Assembly (NCBI RefSeq): GCF_902713425.1
Contig: NC_081198.1
Coordinates: 22,799,188-22,863,187 of the forward strand
DNA: 64,000 bases
Reading direction: 5' to 3'
From: Acipenser ruthenus
Lineage: Eukaryota > Chordata > Actinopteri > Acipenseriformes > Acipenseridae
In this document: piece after piece, positions 9,206 through 19,140 of the stretch
Layout of the letters: the number at the start of each line of letters is the position of its first letter
Position numbering within the stretch: the first letter of the stretch is position 1
Program-made: the position numbers and the translations under genes
The notes under the pieces: model-generated
Databases searched by the model: none
What the model was told of the DNA's origin: nothing
The model's input: the letters and a program-made list of their open reading frames with translations, nothing else

Positions 9206-9234
9206 GTTGTCTCTCTCTACGGAAAAGAGACAAC
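9206..9234 (-). promoter_or_regulatory. Hairpin in Keno 5' UTR ahead of ORF1
   Basis: Perfect 9-bp inverted repeat GTTGTCTCT/AGAGACAAC with an 11-nt loop, 51-79 nt upstream of the ORF1 ATG. It recurs at the same offset in all copies (1243-1271, 17199-17227, 34561-34589, 44940-44968, 53266-53294, 61255-61283). In copy E one base changes, but on the RNA strand this makes a U.G pair, so pairing is kept. Its role is unknown. Confidence 0.7.
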
Positions 9235-9595
9235 GTAAGCAGCAAATCTGGGCAGTTGAAGGAACTATTACTTTAGTCCCTGAGGAGATGGTCGCCTCGC
9301 AAGAGGGACCCCCTCCCCAGATGAACGGTGTCCTTCCCTGGCGGAGTAGGGGGCGCTGCTTGGCACCGAGACCACGTAGGAAGAATCGTGGCTGTGACGC
9401 CTCCTCGGGGTCCGGGGCCGCCCTCTGCTCCTCCCAGATGGCGCCCTCTGCTGGGCGCCTGCTGCTCTCTCGGTCTGGATCTCGATTACAATCAAGGGCT
9501 GGGGATGAGGTCGTCTAGGTCATCAAAGGGTCCTCAAAGGTCGTCTGGATGGTAGGTCCTCCTTCTCTCTAACTCCAGGAACGTCTGGAAAAGCC

Positions 9596-9892
9596 GGAAC
9601 CGCCTGAAAAAGAAAAAAACGGGAACCGCCTGAAAAAGAAAAAACTGCTCTCAACAGTCAACAAAATCTTGAAAGACCCTCGGCCTGGATTGGGCAAGCC
9701 AAAACCAGACTGAGCATTAGTCTTCCAAAAAGTTGCCGAGCTGAAGAAAGCCAGTCAAAAATAAAAAAAATTCTGTTCCTCCTCACCCGAACAAACCTCT
9801 CACAGACCCTCGGAGGGAGCGGGCAATGCCACTACCCTCTAAGCCTTAGTCTTAGAAAGATTTATTCGAACTGAAGAGAAGCCAGAGTATAT
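9596..9892 (-). repeat. Tandem repeats at the Keno 5' end
   Basis: Two repeat types are seen. First, a 26-bp direct repeat at 9596-9645 (GGAACCGCCTGAAAAAG plus A-rich tail, twice). Second, two diverged monomers of about 128-130 bp, roughly 9645-9772 and 9773-9892: AGACCCTCGG recurs at 9674 and 9804, and a TTAGTCTT...GAA...AAGCCAG block recurs in both. Such 5' monomers are known in some LINEs (for example rodent L1), where they hold the promoter; a promoter role here is inference. Confidence 0.75.
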
Positions 9893-10189
9893 GGCTGGCT
9901 AAGAAGGACCTGGCATAGGGACATGTTCCACCACACTTGTCTGGTTAGCTGCATGCTCCCAGGAAACAAACTGCTGCTGTCTACATCATCACCACATGTG
10001 AATAAAAGAAAGAAAGACAGCAAGAAAGAAAGAGAGAAAGAAAGAGAAAGAAAGAAAGAGAGAAAGAAAAAAAAAGAAGTAAAACGGCGGGAAAACTTGC
10101 ATCAACACTGGCACTCTCCCTCCAGCAGGGGTAGACAAAATGCTCACAGGAGAGATCCAGATCTGACTTTGACCAACGTTAGAGAAAGG
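9893..10189 (-). repeat. Truncated U2 spacer next to Keno B 5' end
   Basis: Only the 3'-flank half of the U2 spacer remains (from GGCTGGCTAAGAAGGACC), with a shortened GAAA/GA tract at about 10004-10079 and the 3' box of the next U2 gene at 10162-10177. The promoter side that would belong to the interrupted U2 has been lost at the Keno junction. Confidence 0.88.
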
Positions 10190-10376
10190 TGTGCACCGTT
10201 CCCAGAGGTACTGCAATACCGGGCCGATGCGTGGAGTGGACGGAGCAAGCCCCTGTTCCATCTCCCGATTCCAAAAATCAATTTAATATATGGTCCCCTG
10301 ATAGGGGACGTATCAGATATTAAACTGATAAGAACAGATACTACACTTGATCTTAGCCAAAAGGCCGAGAAGCGAT
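10190..10376 (-). ncRNA. RNU2: U2 spliceosomal snRNA, complete gene 2
   Basis: Complete 187-nt U2 gene with all landmarks (GUAGUA, Sm site, stems II-IV). One change from the majority: CCCAGAGG in place of CCCGGAGG on the plus strand, which turns a C-G pair of stem IV into a U-G wobble. The same variant occurs in genes 35546-35732 and 62240-62426, each next to a Keno 5' end. Its PSE-like element is altered (see 10424-10441), so expression may be reduced. Confidence 0.95.
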
Positions 10377-10978
10377 GGCGACTTGGCCCTTGCCCGGGGC
10401 CCCCCAGCCCGGACGGCACAGGGGGATTCATTGGTGGGTGCAAAATTCCAAGCACAAGCAGACCCCCAAAAAACGGGCTGCTGCTTCCAGAGGGGAAATG
10501 TGCAATTTAAGCAGGAGGAAACAAAACAAAGCAAAAACACACACATAACACCAAAAACAAAACATAAACTGGCGGAGTGCGTCTTACAAATAGTCATGCC
10601 AAGCTGCTATGCTGTGCAAGGTGCCTTGGGTAACTACAACTGTGCCTCGCTGGCTGGCTGGCTTGCTAAGAAGGTCCTGGCATAGGGACATGTTCCACCA
10701 CACTTGTCTGGTTAGCTGCATGCTCCCAGGAAACAACCTGCTGCTGTCTACATCATCACCACATGTGAATAAAAGAAAGAAAGACAGCAAGAAAGAAAGA
10801 GAGAAAGAAAGAGAGAAAGAGAGAAAGAAAGAGAGAAAGAAAGAAAGAGAGAAAGAAAAAAAAAGAAGTAAAACGGCGGGAAAACTTGCATCAACACTGG
10901 CACTCTCCCTCCAGCAGGGGTAGACAAAATGCTCACAGGAGAGATCCAGATCTGACTTTGACCAACGTTAGAGAAAGG
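10377..10978 (-). repeat. U2 repeat-unit spacer
   Basis: Full spacer with variant PSE-like element (10424-10441), GAAA/GA tract at about 10769-10869, and 3' box at 10951-10966. No gene. Confidence 0.9.
10424..10441 (-). promoter_or_regulatory. Variant PSE-like element of U2 gene 2
   Basis: At the PSE position (48-65 bp upstream) the minus strand reads GCACCCACCAATGAATCC, with the usual TTTGAAT changed to AATGAAT (two bases). All other copies keep TTTGAAT. Confidence 0.5.
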
Positions 10979-11112
10979 TGTGCACCGTTCCCGGAGGTAC
11001 TGCAATACCGGGCCGATGCGTGGAGTGGACGGAGCAAGCCCCTGTTCCATCTCCCGATTCCAAAAATCAATTTAATATATGGTCCCCTGATAGCGGACGT
11101 ATCAGATATTAA
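10979..11112 (-). pseudogene. RNU2: U2 snRNA 3' fragment next to Keno copy C
   Basis: U2 from TTAATATCTGATACG to the 3' end, with Sm site. Keno C's 3' end (GAGTA) abuts TTAATATC: 15 bp (TCTGTTCTTATCAGT) present at the copy B and H junctions are missing here. One substitution in stem II (GATAGCGGAC for GATAGGGGAC, plus strand). The 5' half of the gene is absent. Confidence 0.93.
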
Positions 11113-11753
11113 TACTCTTTTATTGAGATTTTACATTTTTTACATTTACACCCATTCGTTTTTTCATTCATTTTACATTTATTTTAAAGATGACATTCAT
11201 GCATACAGACATACATTTTGTTTTAAAAGCATTTAAAACACATTTAAAAACACCAAGACAATTGTGCTTTGTACATGGTTAAAACAGACACAGATTAAAA
11301 TCAACATGAAAAAAACCTGTGCTGTTTTAAAAGTGACTGGAAAAAAAGAACCATCTATAAAAAACCAGTGCTTGTGAGGGCCGGGGAGTGCTCTCTAAAA
11401 AAGTGAACATAAACCTAGATCTAAAACAGGGACAGGGGAAAAGGGACAGTGTATAGAACAGTGAGTTAAAATTCTAAAATTTTAAAACACTTAAAATGTA
11501 ACTTTTAATAGTTTACATTAAAAATCTTAAAGATACATAAAACAAAACAAAACAAAATCAAATAAAACATTCAACGTAAATCAAATAAAAGTCAATAAAA
11601 CTGAAACAAAAAGACTACATAAAACCAGGGCACCGTTGAAAAAACGGTCATGCCAGCTAAAAAGGGCGGAATGCTGGCATGACAAAATAAATAAAAGGCT
11701 TAGCGGTGCCCCGTAGTCCCGCTCCTAGGAGCTAGCGGTTCCAGTTTTTTCCT

Positions 11754-14700
11754 TTATTCCATCTTCACGTCCTGAAGTCCGGCGATCCTCCACTCCGCGC
11801 AGGCCTTGTCCTTCCCGAGGGTCCGGATGTCCAGAATTACAAAGTCCTTGATAAGAGTTTGTGCCCTTCTGGTCGTGGTGATAGTGTCTAGCTCCTGCTT
11901 GTGATAGACACAGACGTTACGGCCTTCCCACAGGATCTGCTTGACAACATTGATGACACGCCAAACGCACTTAGCTGTGCTGGTAGTGATTCCTCCCGCA
12001 GGCCCATAGAGCACAGTCTCAGCGGTCATCTTGGCCGTGTCAGCAAACCTGTTTAGGAAGACAGAGACAGAGAGCCAGACACTGCCAGCCACATCACACT
12101 CCCAGAAGATATGGGCTGGTGTTTCTCTCTTGCGGCACTTTGCATAGGGGCATGTTTCTACTTGGGCTAGTCCCCTCCTGAACATGAACGCTCGAGTGGG
12201 GAATGCACTGTGGACGGTGTTCCATGCTATATCCTTCTGGACATTACTGAGGCAGCTGTGAGACACATTCTCCCAGATTTTTTGGCTTTGGGTGAGGGAG
12301 AAAGTAGCTACTTTTTCAATTTCCTGGGAAGCGGCAAGATATTTAGTTACAGCCTTGTATTCCCAGGAGGCCAATTTTGCTTTATCTAAGCCCAATTTAT
12401 ATATAGTGTCCCTTAAGGTTCTATAATACAATGGGGGGTCCCAGGAGTACGGCACGGTGTTATCAATAGTGCAGAGGCCCAAGGCCCTGAGACAGGTGGC
12501 AAAATAGAAACGATTCATGTAACATACCTTCCTGTCCAGGGCCTGGATGTTCTTGATAGTTTGCGTGAGCCCCTGCACTCGGGTGAGCTGCACAACGTCC
12601 GGGACCCCCTTACCTCCCTTCTTGTCGGCTTTACTCAGGGTGGCTCGCTTTACCCTCTCCATCTTGCTGCCCCAGATAAAGCGGTGGATAATGCGGTCCA
12701 CCACTTTTTTGGTGGTCCTGTCTGGGGGAAAGATTTTTCCTACATAAGAGAGGATGGGGAACAGTATAGACTTGGTTATTAATACTCTACCCGTCATTGT
12801 TAAGGATCTTGTGCTCCATCCGCCAATCTTTTTACGGACCTGGTTAATGGCCGCCGTCCAGCTCTGGGCCCCCGAGCTATTGTTCTCGAAAATGAGGCCC
12901 AGAATCTTGATTTTGTCCTTTTTGACAGGGTACATGTCCGACAGTTCCCTATCTACCTGCCAATTTTTAGACACGTAGACTTCGCTCTTGGACTTATTAA
13001 TCACTGCCCCGGTCGCCGTGCAGTACTTCTCAAGGATATTACTAATCCGAGGTACCGACGATGTGTTGGTGCAAATGAGTGACACATCGTCCATATATGC
13101 TGTTGTTTTGACCTGGACCCCGTTGGATCCAGGCAGCTGGAAACCAGTTATATTGGTATCCCTACGAATTGCCTGCAGGAGGGGTTCAATGCACACGACA
13201 TATAGCAGTGGGGATAGTGGGCAACCCTGTCTGACCCCTGACTGGATAGATATTTTACCAGTCAGGTACCTGTTCACCAAGACTCGGGTACTAATGTTTG
13301 TATATATGGTTTTAACCCACTCCCTAAGTCCAGGAGCGAATTTCATCTGGTCCATCACTTTGTACATATATTCATGGCTTACCCTATCGAACGCCTTCTC
13401 CTGGTCAAGGTTGAACAGGCAGAGGGGATGTTTCCGTTCTCTAGAATAAGCCAGAATGTCCCTTGTTAACATTAAAATATCCGTGATGGACCTCCCTGGG
13501 ACGCCACAAGCCTGGTCGGGGCCAATGACCAAAGGGAGGTGTACTTGTAGCCGGAGCATCAGAGCTTTGGCTAGTATCTTGTAATCCACGCAAAGGAGGC
13601 TGATTGGGCGCCAATTCCGTAGATCTTTAACTTCCCCTTTCTTATGAAGGAGAGTAATTACACTCTCCCGCATAGAAGGGCCCAACCGCTTCTCCCTGTA
13701 GACCGCTCTGTAGACCTCCGCTAAATGGACTTTTAGCATGTCCCAAAAAAGATGGTAATACTCACCCGGGATGCCATCTGGACCTGGCGTCTTACCGGTG
13801 TTCATGGTCTTAACCGCCTGGGTGAGCTCCTCCAGCGTGAGTTCTGGGTCCTTCTCCTCCTCCTCGTCGTCCCGCACTGAGTCAGGCTCCAACTGGCTCA
13901 GGAACCACTCTATCAGGGTGTCATCTGTAGCTTTGATGTTATATAGGTCCCTATAGAAGTTCTCTACCACTTTTTTCACTCCCTCACTATCCTCTACTAT
14001 CCTCCCCCTGCTGTCGAGCATGGAGGACATCAAGTGCCACTTCTCCCTCGTTTTCTGGAAGAAGAAGCGAGTACACTTTTCGTCTTCCTCCATTTTTTGC
14101 ACTTTTGCATTGTGCATGACCTTTCGTTGTTCCTCCCTACAAAGCACTGAAAGATCTAGCTTGGTCTGGGCTATCTCGTCGCTTACAGGGAACCCCCGAA
14201 GCTGAAGCAGGCTCAGATGCTGGAGGGCAGCATTCAGGTGTTTATATTTGGCCCTCCTTTCTTTTGCTTTCCTCTTGCCTGCTGCTATGAAATAACCCTT
14301 AGTTCTGATTTTGACCATCTCCCACCACTCTATAGGGGAGTTGAATAGGTCACGCAAAGTGGTCCACTCAACAAGCCTGCTCTTATAGGCTGCAGCTATG
14401 GAGGGGTCATCGAGTAAGGAGGTGTTTAATTTCCAAACCCCTGACCCCATCTGGGAGGTCTGAGGGACCTGCAATGTTACCTGCAGGAGCCTATGGTCAG
14501 AGAAGAAGATGGCCTGGGTGTCTACTGCTGTCTTCGTAAGGGAGCTGGTATGCAGGACGAGATCTATACGGAAGAAGGAGGTCCCAGATGAGCTCACCCA
14601 GGTAAAGGGAGGCACCAGGTCCTTACCTGCATCACACAGGGAGAAATCAGATATTACGGAGGACAAAACTCTACTAGAGCGGTCGTTGCGTGGCCTGCTC

Positions 14701-15197
14701 CGGTCTACGTCCCTCAGAGCACAATTGAAGTCACCTGACACGATGACGGGTACGTTCCCCAGCAGGAGTGGACGCAGCTGTGGAAAAAATTGAACTCTTT
14801 CGTTTTGGTTAGTGGGTGCGTAGACATTGACCAGTCTGAGGGGAGTGTTGTTGTATGTCACATCCACGCTCAGAATTCTACCAGGTTCTACCTCCCTGCT
14901 GCTGCGGGAGGTAATAAATGGGTTTTTAAACAGGATACCTACTCCGTCAGCTCTGGCTATGTTGGAGCCCGACCAGAAGGAGTCCCCCAGGGTCCAACTC
15001 TCCTTCAGGTCCCTATAATCAGGGCTCGACGAAATACCACACTCCTGCAGAAAGATGAGATCTGCTTTCAAGTTAGCTAGATAGTTTAGTACATCAAATC
15101 TTTTTTGTGTCTCCCTGATGCTCCTGACATTAACAGACACACATATCAGGGCCATCAGGGTAGCTAACAAGAAAAGGAGTCGCTGCGTCCACCCCAT
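11754..15197 (-). CDS. Keno ORF2: APE endonuclease-reverse transcriptase, copy C
   Basis: 1147 residues, fully open, with the same APE and RT motifs as copy B (Asn23, Gln51-Glu52, SGDFN, SDH; NWRPISLL, FNLDQEKAFDR, YMDD). Substitutions seen only here include Ser209Phe directly before RIDLVL in the endonuclease, REKWHLM, ERKHPL and VNRYLTG. HSAFP near residue 999 is shared with copy F only. Confidence 0.93.
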   Translation of the reverse strand: MGWTQRLLFLLATLMALICVSVNVRSIRETQKRFDVLNYLANLKADLIFLQECGISSSPDYRDLKESWTLGDSFWSGSNIARADGVGILFKNPFITSRSSREVEPGRILSVDVTYNNTPLRLVNVYAPTNQNERVQFFPQLRPLLLGNVPVIVSGDFNCALRDVDRSRPRNDRSSRVLSSVISDFSLCDAGKDLVPPFTWVSSSGTSFFRIDLVLHTSSLTKTAVDTQAIFFSDHRLLQVTLQVPQTSQMGSGVWKLNTSLLDDPSIAAAYKSRLVEWTTLRDLFNSPIEWWEMVKIRTKGYFIAAGKRKAKERRAKYKHLNAALQHLSLLQLRGFPVSDEIAQTKLDLSVLCREEQRKVMHNAKVQKMEEDEKCTRFFFQKTREKWHLMSSMLDSRGRIVEDSEGVKKVVENFYRDLYNIKATDDTLIEWFLSQLEPDSVRDDEEEEKDPELTLEELTQAVKTMNTGKTPGPDGIPGEYYHLFWDMLKVHLAEVYRAVYREKRLGPSMRESVITLLHKKGEVKDLRNWRPISLLCVDYKILAKALMLRLQVHLPLVIGPDQACGVPGRSITDILMLTRDILAYSRERKHPLCLFNLDQEKAFDRVSHEYMYKVMDQMKFAPGLREWVKTIYTNISTRVLVNRYLTGKISIQSGVRQGCPLSPLLYVVCIEPLLQAIRRDTNITGFQLPGSNGVQVKTTAYMDDVSLICTNTSSVPRISNILEKYCTATGAVINKSKSEVYVSKNWQVDRELSDMYPVKKDKIKILGLIFENNSSGAQSWTAAINQVRKKIGGWSTRSLTMTGRVLITKSILFPILSYVGKIFPPDRTTKKVVDRIIHRFIWGSKMERVKRATLSKADKKGGKGVPDVVQLTRVQGLTQTIKNIQALDRKVCYMNRFYFATCLRALGLCTIDNTVPYSWDPPLYYRTLRDTIYKLGLDKAKLASWEYKAVTKYLAASQEIEKVATFSLTQSQKIWENVSHSCLSNVQKDIAWNTVHSAFPTRAFMFRRGLAQVETCPYAKCRKRETPAHIFWECDVAGSVWLSVSVFLNRFADTAKMTAETVLYGPAGGITTSTAKCVWRVINVVKQILWEGRNVCVYHKQELDTITTTRRAQTLIKDFVILDIRTLGKDKACAEWRIAGLQDVKME

Positions 15198-15202
15198 AGC
15201 GA

Positions 15203-17148
15203 CTATGATTGGGAGGTCGGGACACTCTTCCTACTCTTAGCTCTACGCTTGCTTCGAGGGGGCTTGGGCTTATTTGCAACTCCCATCACCCCTGAGAAGG
15301 TACTCACTGCTGCCTCGTCCAAGAAAGCACCGTCTTTATATGCACAGTACGTGGAGTTGTTGGGGCTATTCAACTCCCCACAAGGTAAGTCTGGTGGAAC
15401 TTGCTCAGGGCCCCTCGGAACGTGTGGGTCAGCTTTGTCCTGGGGGGGGGTTATGACAGACAGCATTCTTTGGCTGTTACCGTCTGTTGAATTGGAGCTG
15501 TTAGCAGACTTCTGGCTTACCGCGTCCAGGGGTATTCCCATGTCCTCCAGTGCTGTATCTAGGAGGACCTCTAGGGGGCCCCTGGTTTTGCCCATACAAG
15601 GGAGGGGGTCAAGGATGCTTTGAAGGGAGGCCCTTCGCTTGAAGAGGGTCATTGCTACAGAGGTACTGCTGGTCAGGGAAGGTGTTGACCCCGACCTCTC
15701 CCTCGGTGCATTAGTGAACACCTCTTCTGCGAGGTGTGCTAGGGTTTGTGCCAACGACTGGGAAGGCTGGCTGGGGATGCCCTGGCTGGCTGCTACCTGC
15801 CCACTAGGCGGCAGTGTAGCCGTCCCACTCGCCTCCGTCTCTGCCTGCGAGGGCAAGACTGGGGACTTTGTGTGGACATTAGCTGGTTTTGGATCTATGG
15901 GGGCCACCTGCAACTTGCTGTCTTTGATCCTGATCTTCTTTCTTTTCCCCCCCTCGTCTCTACCCTTTCTTTTCCCCACCCTCTGCTGGTTCTTCACTCC
16001 CTTCCCCTCCTTCTCACTCTCACTTTCACTGTCGCTTTTGCTTTCCTCCCCCACGGACTCAATCCTTATGGCGTCATAACAAGAGCCGAGGGGGAGTGCT
16101 GGCGCTGAGAGGGCCCTACTCAGGGGGGGGCCGCTGCTGGGTCCGGGCTCCCTCCCTGACTCGTGTTCTGCATCAGAGGAGCTACTGGAGGAGCTAGTGG
16201 AGTGGCTGTTGTACTCTCTCTCTGGGCTGGGGGAAGGGGTCCTCGTAAAACGGGACATGTCTCGGGGGCGGGGGGGTGAGGGGGTGCTGGTGATGATGGT
16301 GGTGCTGGAGTCTGGGTCTTGGATACTGTTGGTGGTGATGTGGACTGATCTTTGTTACTTGCTCCCTCTTCCTGCTCAGGCCTAGGCTTGTTCATGTTTG
16401 CCTTGCTGGCTCTGGCCATGTTGGCATAGGAAGAGGGGCAGTCCTTAAACAGGTGCCCCTTCTTTCCACACAAATTGCACTGCCTCTCTTCTCTGCAGTG
16501 GCTGGTCTCGTGGGGGGCGCCGCAGTTCCTGCACTTGACTACAGTACACGCGGCCGTCAGGTGTCCTAATTCCCCACATTTCCTGCAGAGTTTTGGCATC
16601 CCATTATAGAATACCAGCCCTCTGTTGGGCCCTAACACTATGGAGTTTGGAATGTGGCGGACGCCTCCAATGCCCGATGGATCAACATTAAGGCGTACCA
16701 GCCACTTTCTGGCTCCTGTCCAAACCCCATCTTCATCTGTAATTTTCCTCCCTTCTGATGACACCCTCCCATAGCGGTTAAGCCATGTTGTAATATCATA
16801 GTCGCTAACAGCCTCATTGAAAAATTGGACAGTAACAACTTTCATTTCTCTGTCTGTCAGTGCATCCACACAAAATTCTTTGTATGGAGCGAGATATTTA
16901 TTCTCCCCCCAAAAGGACCACATTTCTTGTAACTTTTGGGGGTTCCTAAAACTGACCTCAAACACTTCCTTAAGCCCTGGCAATTTCACCAAACAATTCA
17001 AGTCAGAAGGGGAAAAACCCATACCCCTCTGAAGAATGGTCCGGCTGAACTCCAGTCTCGTCAGTCCTGGTTCCGTTTCATCTTGCTTGTTTCTTGTGAA
17101 GCGCACCGCATTGTGCCTCCTGGTTTCCTGGGTTGGCCGGAACGCCAT
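15203..17148 (-). pseudogene. Keno ORF1 (CCHC zinc-knuckle protein), copy C, single frameshift
   Basis: Starts MAFRPTQETRR at 17148; 342 codons are open to 16120 and include all three knuckles (with a private Thr in GHLTAAC). One G is missing from the run near 16280-16284 (five instead of six) relative to copy E, moving the Pro-rich linker out of frame. After it the Ser/Glu-rich part to the C terminus SVPTSQS is open from 16258 to 15203, continuous with copy E's frame. Length 1946 nt. Only this one indel separates it from the intact form. Confidence 0.85.
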
Positions 17149-17885
17149 CCTTCAGCTGGCTCCTCCGATTGGGGTGGGAGAAGCCTCTGGACGTCCGGGT
17201 TGTCTCTCTCTACGGAAAAGAGACAACGTAAGCAGCAAATCTGGGCAGTTGAAGGAACTATTACTTTAGTCCCTGAGGAGATGGTCGCCTTGCAAGAGGG
17301 ACCCCCTCCCCAGGTGAACGGTGTCCTTCCCTGGCGGAGTAGGGGGCGCTGCTTGGCACCGAGACCACGTAGGAAGAATCGTGGCTGTGACGCCTCCTCG
17401 GGGTCTGGGGCCGCCCTCTGCTCCTCCCAGATGGCGCCCTCTGCTGGGCGCCTGCTGCTCTCTCGGTCTGGATCTCGATTACAATCAAGGGCTGGGGATG
17501 AGGTCGTCTAGGTCATCAAAGTGTCCTCAAAGGTCGTCTGGATGGTAGGTCCTCCTTCTCTCTAACTCCAGGAACGTCTGGAAAAGCCGGAACCGCCTGA
17601 AAAAGAAAAAAACGGGAACCGTCTGAAAAAGAAAAAACTGCTCTCAACAGTCAACAAAATCTTGAAAGACCCTCGGCCTGGATTGGGCAAGCCAAAACCA
17701 GACTGAGCATTAGTCTTCCAAAAAGTTGCCGAGCTGAAGAAAGCCAGTCAAAAATAAAAAAAATTCTGTTCCTCCTCACCCGAACAAACCTCTCACAGAC
17801 CCTCGGAGGGAGCGGGCAATGCCACTACCCTCTAAGCCTTAGTCTTAGAAAGATTTATTCGAACTGAAGAGAAGCCAGAGTATAT

Positions 17886-18182
17886 GGCTGGCTAAGAAGG
17901 ACCTGGCATAGGGACATGTTCCACCACACTTGTCTGGTTAGCTGCATGCTCCCAGGAAACAAACTGCTGCTGTCTACATCATCATCACATGTGAATAAAA
18001 GAAAGAAAGACAGCAAGAAAGAAAGAGAGAAAGAAAGAGAAAGAAAGAAAGAGAGAAAGAAAAAAAAAGAAATAAAACGGCGGGAAAACTTGCATCAACA
18101 CTGGCACTCTCCCTCCAGCAGGGGTAGACAAAATGCTCACATGAGAGATCCAGATCTGACTTTGACCAACGTTAGAGAAAGG
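17886..18182 (-). repeat. Truncated U2 spacer next to Keno C 5' end
   Basis: Half-spacer starting at the shared Keno/spacer junction, with a short GAAA/GA tract (about 17994-18074) and 3' box at 18155-18170. It carries the ATCATCATCACATG variant shared with the spacer next to Keno F. Confidence 0.88.
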
Positions 18183-18369
18183 TGTGCACCGTTCCCGGAG
18201 GTACTGCAATACCGGGCCGATGCGTGGAGTGGACGGAGCAAGCCCCTGTTCCATCTCCCGATTCCAAAAATCAATTTAATATATGGTCCCCTGATAGGGG
18301 ACGTATCAGATATTAAACTGATAAGAACAGATACTACACTTGATCTTAGCCAAAAGGCCGAGAAGCGAT
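18183..18369 (-). ncRNA. RNU2: U2 spliceosomal snRNA, complete gene 3
   Basis: Complete U2 gene with the majority sequence; Sm site and branch-site segment intact, 3' box present, PSE-like element at 18417-18434 with TTTGAAT. Nothing unusual. Confidence 0.96.
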
Positions 18370-18953
18370 GGCGACTTGGCCCTTGCCCGGGGCCCCCCAG
18401 CCCGGACGGCACAGGGGGATTCAAAGGTGGGTGCAAAATTTCAAGCACAAGCAGACCCCAAAAAAACGGGCTGCTGCTTCCAGAGGGGAAATGTGCAATT
18501 TAAGCAGGAGAAAACAAAACAAAGCAAAAACACACACATAACACCAAAAACAAAACATAAACTGGCGGAGTGCGTCTTACAAATAGTCATGGCAAGCTGC
18601 TATGCTGTGCAAGGTGCCTTGGGTAACTACAACTGTGCCTCGCTGGCTGGCTGGCTTGCTAAGAAGGTCCTGGCATAGGGACATGTTCCACCACACTTGT
18701 CTGGTTAGCTGCATGCTCCCAGGAAACAACCTGCTGCTGTCTACATCATCACCACATGTGAATAAAAGAAAGAAAGACAGCAAGAAAGAAAGAGAGAAAG
18801 AAAGAGAGAAAGAAAGAAAGAGAGAAAGAAAAAAAAAAAGAAGTAAAACGGCGGGAAAACTTGCATCAACACTGGCACTCTCCCTCCAGCAGGGGTAGAC
18901 AAAATGCTCACAGGAGAGATCCAGATCTGACTTTGACCAACGTTAGAGAAAGG
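18370..18953 (-). repeat. U2 repeat-unit spacer
   Basis: The shortest complete spacer (unit length 771 bp), because the GAAA/GA tract at about 18759-18844 is contracted. PSE-like element at 18417-18434; 3' box at 18926-18941. Confidence 0.9.
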
Positions 18954-19140
18954 TGTGCACCGTTCCCGGAGGTACTGCAATACCGGGCCGATGCGTGGAG
19001 TGGACGGAGCAAGCCCCTGTTCCATCTCCCGATTCCAAAAATCAATTTAATATATGGTCCCCTGATAGGGGACTTATCAGATATTAAACTGATAAGAACA
19101 GATACTACACTTGATCTTAGCCAAAAGGCCGAGAAGCGAT
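18954..19140 (-). ncRNA. RNU2: U2 spliceosomal snRNA, complete gene 4
   Basis: Complete U2 gene. One change from the majority: GGGACTTATCAG for GGGACGTATCAG on the plus strand, that is C to A in the RNA between stem IIa and the following stem (GAUAAGUCC for GAUACGUCC). This is a conserved region, so the copy may be a variant U2 with altered folding. Promoter element and 3' box are normal. Confidence 0.95.

Larger units (their letters stand above)
3123..9892 (-). mobile_element. Keno-like U2-specific LINE, copy B (full length)
   Basis: Full-length Tx1-clade element of about 6.77 kb: 5' UTR 9156-9892, ORF1 7212-9155, 5-nt gap, ORF2 3763-7206, 3' UTR 3123-3762. The 3' UTR has two adjacent hairpins (3642-3693), A-rich CAAAA steps, and ends ...CTCAATAAAGGAGTA without poly(A). 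The 3' end joins U2 at GTATCTGTTC, the longer 3' junction class shared with copy H; 3-4 bp at the join are ambiguous. The 5' end joins the U2 upstream spacer at GGCTGGCTAAGAAGG, so the U2 5' half and roughly 300 bp of its promoter side are absent. That 5' junction is identical in copies C, D, F and G. Confidence 0.9.
11113..17885 (-). mobile_element. Keno-like U2-specific LINE, copy C (full length)
   Basis: About 6.77 kb: 5' UTR 17149-17885 with 5' repeats, ORF1 15203-17148, ORF2 11754-15197, 3' UTR 11113-11753 with the hairpin at 11647-11683. The 3' junction is the short class (TTAATATC), shared with D, E and G. The 5' junction lies in the U2 spacer as in B, D, F and G. Internal variants (VKIRTKG, YKHLNAALQHLS, DMLKVH, HSAFP) match copy F, and both have a TCATCATCACA variant in the adjoining U2 spacer. 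Confidence 0.9.

Noticed and set aside
3123-9892. Utopia, another U2-targeting LINE family
   Set aside because: As I recall the family, Utopia has a restriction-like endonuclease and a single ORF; this element has an N-terminal APE endonuclease and a separate ORF1, as in Keno/Tx1.
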